Shown here: positions 61,146 through 64,000 of the stretch, piece by piece
Numbering within the stretch: the first letter of the stretch is position 1
Layout: each line of letters begins with the position of its first letter
Assembly (NCBI GenBank): GCA_017460065.1
Contig: JAFUBT010000009.1
Location: 1 to 64,000, forward strand
DNA length: 64,000 nt
Direction: 5' to 3'
From: Candidatus Saccharimonadota bacterium
Lineage (GTDB): Bacteria; Patescibacteriota; Saccharimonadia; Saccharimonadales; Saccharimonadaceae
Translations under genes and position numbers: made by a program
Notes under the pieces: model-generated
Seen by the model: only the letters and a program-made list of their open reading frames with translations
What the model was told of the DNA's origin: nothing
The model's database searches: none

Positions 61146-61508
61146 ATGTCAGCATATTATGAAACCGCACGGCGAGCGGGTATCAACGCTTCGGCTATGA
61201 CCTGGGCGCCGAACCGCAACTCGGTGCGTCACAATGCGAAGATAAGTTTGGGCCCAGCGGCGCGTCTGATAATTTTTGGCGTACTGGTAGTGATGATTGG
61301 GCTGTTTTCGGTCGCTCAGAGCGCCAGTGTAACGAATTACGATATGGCGATAGCAGCCGTTGACGGTGAAATTACGAATTTGGAGGCGCAGCGAGATGCC
61401 CTAGCGGTAGAGAACGCCAAAATAACCGCTGCGGCCGCATCGGAAGAACAGAATGACGCCGCTAAGAGTATGGTAGTAGCGACGGCGACTGACTTTGTGG
61501 CGGATTAA
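61146..61508 (+). CDS. ftsL: FtsL-like division protein
   Basis: 120 residues: cytosolic 1-38, TM at about 39-59, then a helical coiled-coil part (NYDMAIAAVDGEITNLEAQR). Sequence identity in FtsL is always low, so the call rests on topology and on the position between rsmH and ftsI. It would stabilise the FtsI/FtsW complex with FtsB. The start has only a weak AAG before it. Confidence 0.7.
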   Translation: MSAYYETARRAGINASAMTWAPNRNSVRHNAKISLGPAARLIIFGVLVVMIGLFSVAQSASVTNYDMAIAAVDGEITNLEAQRDALAVENAKITAAAASEEQNDAAKSMVVATATDFVAD

Positions 61509-61538
61509 CTTAATACCGTTCTTGAGTTTTTATGTTTT

Positions 61539-61562
61539 ACAGCCCCAGACGGGGCTGTTTTT
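61539..61562 (+). terminator. Rho-independent terminator after ftsL
   Basis: ACAGCCCC and GGGGCTGTTTTT pair around AGAC. It separates ftsL from ftsI, which restarts from its own promoter. Confidence 0.8.
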
Positions 61563-61578
61563 GTGGTGATGAATCTGT

Positions 61579-61584
61579 TAAAAT
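61579..61584 (+). promoter_or_regulatory. Leaderless promoter of ftsI
   Basis: TAAAAT ends 6 nt before the ATG at 61591. Confidence 0.55.
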
Positions 61585-61590
61585 GTCCTT

Positions 61591-63339
61591 ATGTTTAAAG
61601 TCGCAACACGTTACGCCTGCTTGAGGGTTTTGCCGTTGATTTTACTAGTGGCAGTGGCGGTGCGATTGTTTGATGTGCAGGTCGTACATCACAGCGAGTA
61701 CAAGGCAAAGGCGGCAGAGACCAGGATTAAGCAATACGAGTTGATTGCTAAGCGGGGTGAAGTTTATATGATGGATGGCGACGAGGATGTAGTGCCGGTC
61801 GTAATTAACGAGCGAACGTGGACGATTTTTGTCGACCCGAGTTATGTGGCGAATAAAGATGTCGTGCAGCAAAAACTCGGTGAGATTTTGGGCGATCAGA
61901 TGCTTGTGGGCTGGGATAAAGTTTGGGACAACATGCGACTGCAGTATATCGAAATTGCGCATAATGTTGATTACAATACCGTGACGGCCGTAAAAGCGGC
62001 TAATTTGCGCGGGGTGGGGCAGAAAGAGACCTCGCGACGCGTGTATCCATCGGGCGAGTTGGCGAGCCAAGTGTTGGGCTTCGTGAACGCCGAAGGGGTC
62101 GGTACAGGCATTGAAGGCTCGCTCAACGAACGTCTAGCGGGAAAGAACGGTACGCTGAAGACCGTAACTGATGTGAACCAGATACCGCTTTCGATTGGCG
62201 ACGATAACATCGAGATACCGGCTGAGGACGGCGAGAATATCGTGCTCACAATCGACGAAAATGTTCAGCGTAAAGTAGAAAATATTCTGAAAAATGCAAT
62301 GGCACAAAAAAGCGGCATTTCGAAAGCCAGTGCGCTGGTGTTGAACCCGAACAATGGACATATTATGGCAATGGCGAATTATCCGACATATAATCCTGAA
62401 GAATATTGGAAAGTGAGTGACGCAAGTTTATTCACGAATCGAACGACAGAGAGTACCTATGAGCCGGCTAGCGTTTGTAAGACTTTCACTTATGCTGCGG
62501 CAATTAATGAGGGCGTCTTAGAGCCGACGGATACCTATTTTAACACTGGAACGACAACAGTGGACGATCGCCAAATACAGAATGCGAACGGGTCCGTGAA
62601 GCACTACGGCAATATAACTTTTTCGGAGGCCTTGGACTATTCGCTGAACACTGGCAGTGTAGAAGCTTTGCGGCGAATTGGCGGCGGGGTGATTTCTAAG
62701 CAGGCGCGGACGACGTTGTATAACTATTTGACGAAGAATTTTAACCTGGGGCAAAAAACTGGCGTAGAGCTTTATGAAGAAGCGGGACGGATTATTAGCC
62801 CCGAAGAGCAGGAGGGGAATGCGGTGCGTTATGCCAACATGACCTTTGGGCAGGGGATGAATTTGACGATGGTGCAGGTGGCAGCGGGCTTTGCAGCAAT
62901 CATTAACAATGGCGATTATTATCAGCCGACGATTGTGGCGGGCGTGGTCAATGATGAAGGGGAGTTTGTGCCAAAAGAAAAAGAAGAACCCAAGTATAAA
63001 CACGCCATTGGCGAGGTGACTAGCCAAACGATGCGCGACATGTTGGTGAGCGTGCGCAAAGTAAACGGTGGTGCGGGGGACTTGCCGGGCTATAGTGTGG
63101 GCGTTAAAACCGGTACGGCAGAAACTTATGATGCGAGTGGCGTCTATACGTCCGATCGAACAATTGCAGGGGCGCTAGGCTTTGGTAGCAGTAAATCGAC
63201 TGGATCGGCGCCAGAGTATGTAGTCTTGGTACGCTTGGATGGCGGTACGTTATTGTGGGGTAGTTATGATGCGGTGCCAATTTTTACGGAGATTAGTAAC
63301 TATATGTTGCAGTATCTACGGATGCGGCCGAGTGAATAA
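61591..63339 (+). CDS. ftsI: Penicillin-binding protein, FtsI type
   Basis: 582 residues. An N-terminal TM (about 9-26), then a dimerisation domain and the transpeptidase domain. The three active motifs are YEPASVCKTF (SxxK), YSLNTGS (SxN) and VGVKTGTAET (KTG). It cross-links septal peptidoglycan. The gene lies between ftsL and mraY. The C-terminus has no PASTA domain. Confidence 0.93.
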   Translation: MFKVATRYACLRVLPLILLVAVAVRLFDVQVVHHSEYKAKAAETRIKQYELIAKRGEVYMMDGDEDVVPVVINERTWTIFVDPSYVANKDVVQQKLGEILGDQMLVGWDKVWDNMRLQYIEIAHNVDYNTVTAVKAANLRGVGQKETSRRVYPSGELASQVLGFVNAEGVGTGIEGSLNERLAGKNGTLKTVTDVNQIPLSIGDDNIEIPAEDGENIVLTIDENVQRKVENILKNAMAQKSGISKASALVLNPNNGHIMAMANYPTYNPEEYWKVSDASLFTNRTTESTYEPASVCKTFTYAAAINEGVLEPTDTYFNTGTTTVDDRQIQNANGSVKHYGNITFSEALDYSLNTGSVEALRRIGGGVISKQARTTLYNYLTKNFNLGQKTGVELYEEAGRIISPEEQEGNAVRYANMTFGQGMNLTMVQVAAGFAAIINNGDYYQPTIVAGVVNDEGEFVPKEKEEPKYKHAIGEVTSQTMRDMLVSVRKVNGGAGDLPGYSVGVKTGTAETYDASGVYTSDRTIAGALGFGSSKSTGSAPEYVVLVRLDGGTLLWGSYDAVPIFTEISNYMLQYLRMRPSE

Positions 63340-63354
63340 GCTTAAGTGATGTAG

Positions 63355-63360
63355 TATAAT
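63355..63360 (+). promoter_or_regulatory. Leaderless promoter of mraY
   Basis: TATAAT ends 6 nt before the ATG at 63367. Confidence 0.65.
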
Positions 63361-63366
63361 TAGCGT

Positions 63367-64000
63367 ATGTTTGCAGATATTAATAATAATATTGGTTACG
63401 AGTTAGTACTGGCTTTAGGTGCTTTTTTACTAGCGATGTTTATTACGCCAATTTATACGAATTTTGCCTATAAGCATAAGTTATGGAAAAAGCAGAAAAG
63501 CGTCGCGATTACGGGCGAAAAGCTCCAGTACATGAACAAGGCGCACGCCGATAAGATTAAGCGCCATTTCCCGACTATGGCGGGCGTGATTATGTTGATT
63601 GCAGTGACGGTAGTGACGCTGGTGTGTTGTTTGAATCGTGGCCAGACCTGGTTGCCGCTAGCAGCCTTTGTGGGCGGTGGGGTAATTGGCTTTTTGGACG
63701 ATTTGTTGAACTTATATGGCAAGAATGCAGTGGCTGGTTTGCGGGCGCCGGTAAAGTTTGCGATGATTTCGGCTTTGGGGCTATTTTTGGGCTGGTTCTT
63801 CGCCTATAAGTTGGGGTGGACGGCGATTAATGTGCCTTTTGTTGGCTCCTTTGATATTGGTATGGTGGCAATGATTTTGTTGTTTGCTTTTGCCGTAGTG
63901 GCCACCGGCAATGCAGTTAATATCACGGATGGCATGGATGGTCTGGCGGGTGGCTTGGCGATGTTGGCTTATGGCTCGTACGGCGTGATTGCTTTGTTGC
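63367..64000 (+). CDS. mraY: MraY (phospho-MurNAc-pentapeptide transferase), 3' cut
   Basis: The first 211 residues, open to the window end. It starts MFADINNNIGYELVLALG and has five or more TM segments. GFLDDLLNLYGKN holds the Asp pair and TGNAVNITDGMDGLAGGLA the conserved NxTDGxDGL motif of MraY. It links UDP-MurNAc-pentapeptide to undecaprenyl phosphate to make lipid I, using the carrier from UppS (36538). Confidence 0.93.
   Translation, partial: MFADINNNIGYELVLALGAFLLAMFITPIYTNFAYKHKLWKKQKSVAITGEKLQYMNKAHADKIKRHFPTMAGVIMLIAVTVVTLVCCLNRGQTWLPLAAFVGGGVIGFLDDLLNLYGKNAVAGLRAPVKFAMISALGLFLGWFFAYKLGWTAINVPFVGSFDIGMVAMILLFAFAVVATGNAVNITDGMDGLAGGLAMLAYGSYGVIALL

Overview
The window looks like a slice of a small, streamlined Patescibacteria genome, most probably Candidatus Saccharibacteria (TM7). 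Pointers to this are very compact gene packing, the standard code with TGA as a stop, a Gram-positive type surface (sortase, LPXTG-like sorting signals, many single-TM proteins with large ectodomains), informational genes as the dominant content, and almost no biosynthesis beyond two glycolytic enzymes (pgi, eno). Base composition looks close to 50% GC. No rRNA, insertion sequence, prophage or CRISPR array was seen. The assignment is inferred from gene content; no search was run.

Layout. 1-3.1 kb: end of tRNA-Ile, a palindromic intergenic region, a small helical protein, a KGG-repeat stress protein, an IrrE-like peptidase and a ROK protein on the minus strand, and an LPXTG-like surface protein. 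3.2-6.8 kb: rpsA, infB and a DUF5663-like gene. 6.8-10.3 kb, minus strand: priA-def-fmt. 10.5-17.3 kb: HTH-recJ, rpsU, adk, map, ftsA, ftsZ, an nrdR without zinc ligands and a thioredoxin-fold protein. 17.4-20.6 kb: T-box leader and ileS. 20.7-24.4 kb: a 65-residue orphan, a proline-rich membrane protein and an LPKTG surface protein. 24.5-28.6 kb: rplU, rseP-like protease, CPBP protease, fpg, holA-like. 28.6-30.0 kb, minus: RNA methyltransferase and rpmA. 30.0-37.2 kb: flippase-like protein, xseAB, a minimal two-component pair, recO, glyS, uppS. 37.3-40.4 kb: RelA/SpoT against xth and a kinase-fold gene. 40.5-45.8 kb: CDP-alcohol phosphatidyltransferase, tRNA-Leu, sortase, PEGA protein, DUF4367 protein. 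45.8-54.8 kb: pgi, eno, membrane proteins, uvrC, holin-like, secG, peptide-binding protein. 54.8-59.3 kb: three tRNAs, a surface protein, typA, DUF362. 59.3-64 kb: a long structured spacer, then the division and wall cluster rsmH-ftsL-ftsI-mraY.

Genes work together in a few themes: translation start and protein maturation (infB, fmt, def, map, secG), division and wall synthesis (ftsA, ftsZ, rsmH, ftsL, ftsI, mraY, uppS), DNA repair (recJ, recO, fpg, xth, xseAB, uvrC, priA), and a sortase-decorated surface suited to an epibiont.

The most notable signals lie outside protein function. (1) About fifteen genes on both strands carry a -10 box 6-8 nt before the start codon, which predicts leaderless mRNAs. 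(2) A dispersed intergenic family of Y-shaped palindromes has a conserved core. (3) A second palindrome family follows all three plus-strand tRNA genes. (4) ileS has a T-box with an apparently ultrashort Stem I. (5) NrdR has lost all four zinc ligands. (6) The division cluster has an unusually long leader with A/C-rich tracts and tiny ORFs.
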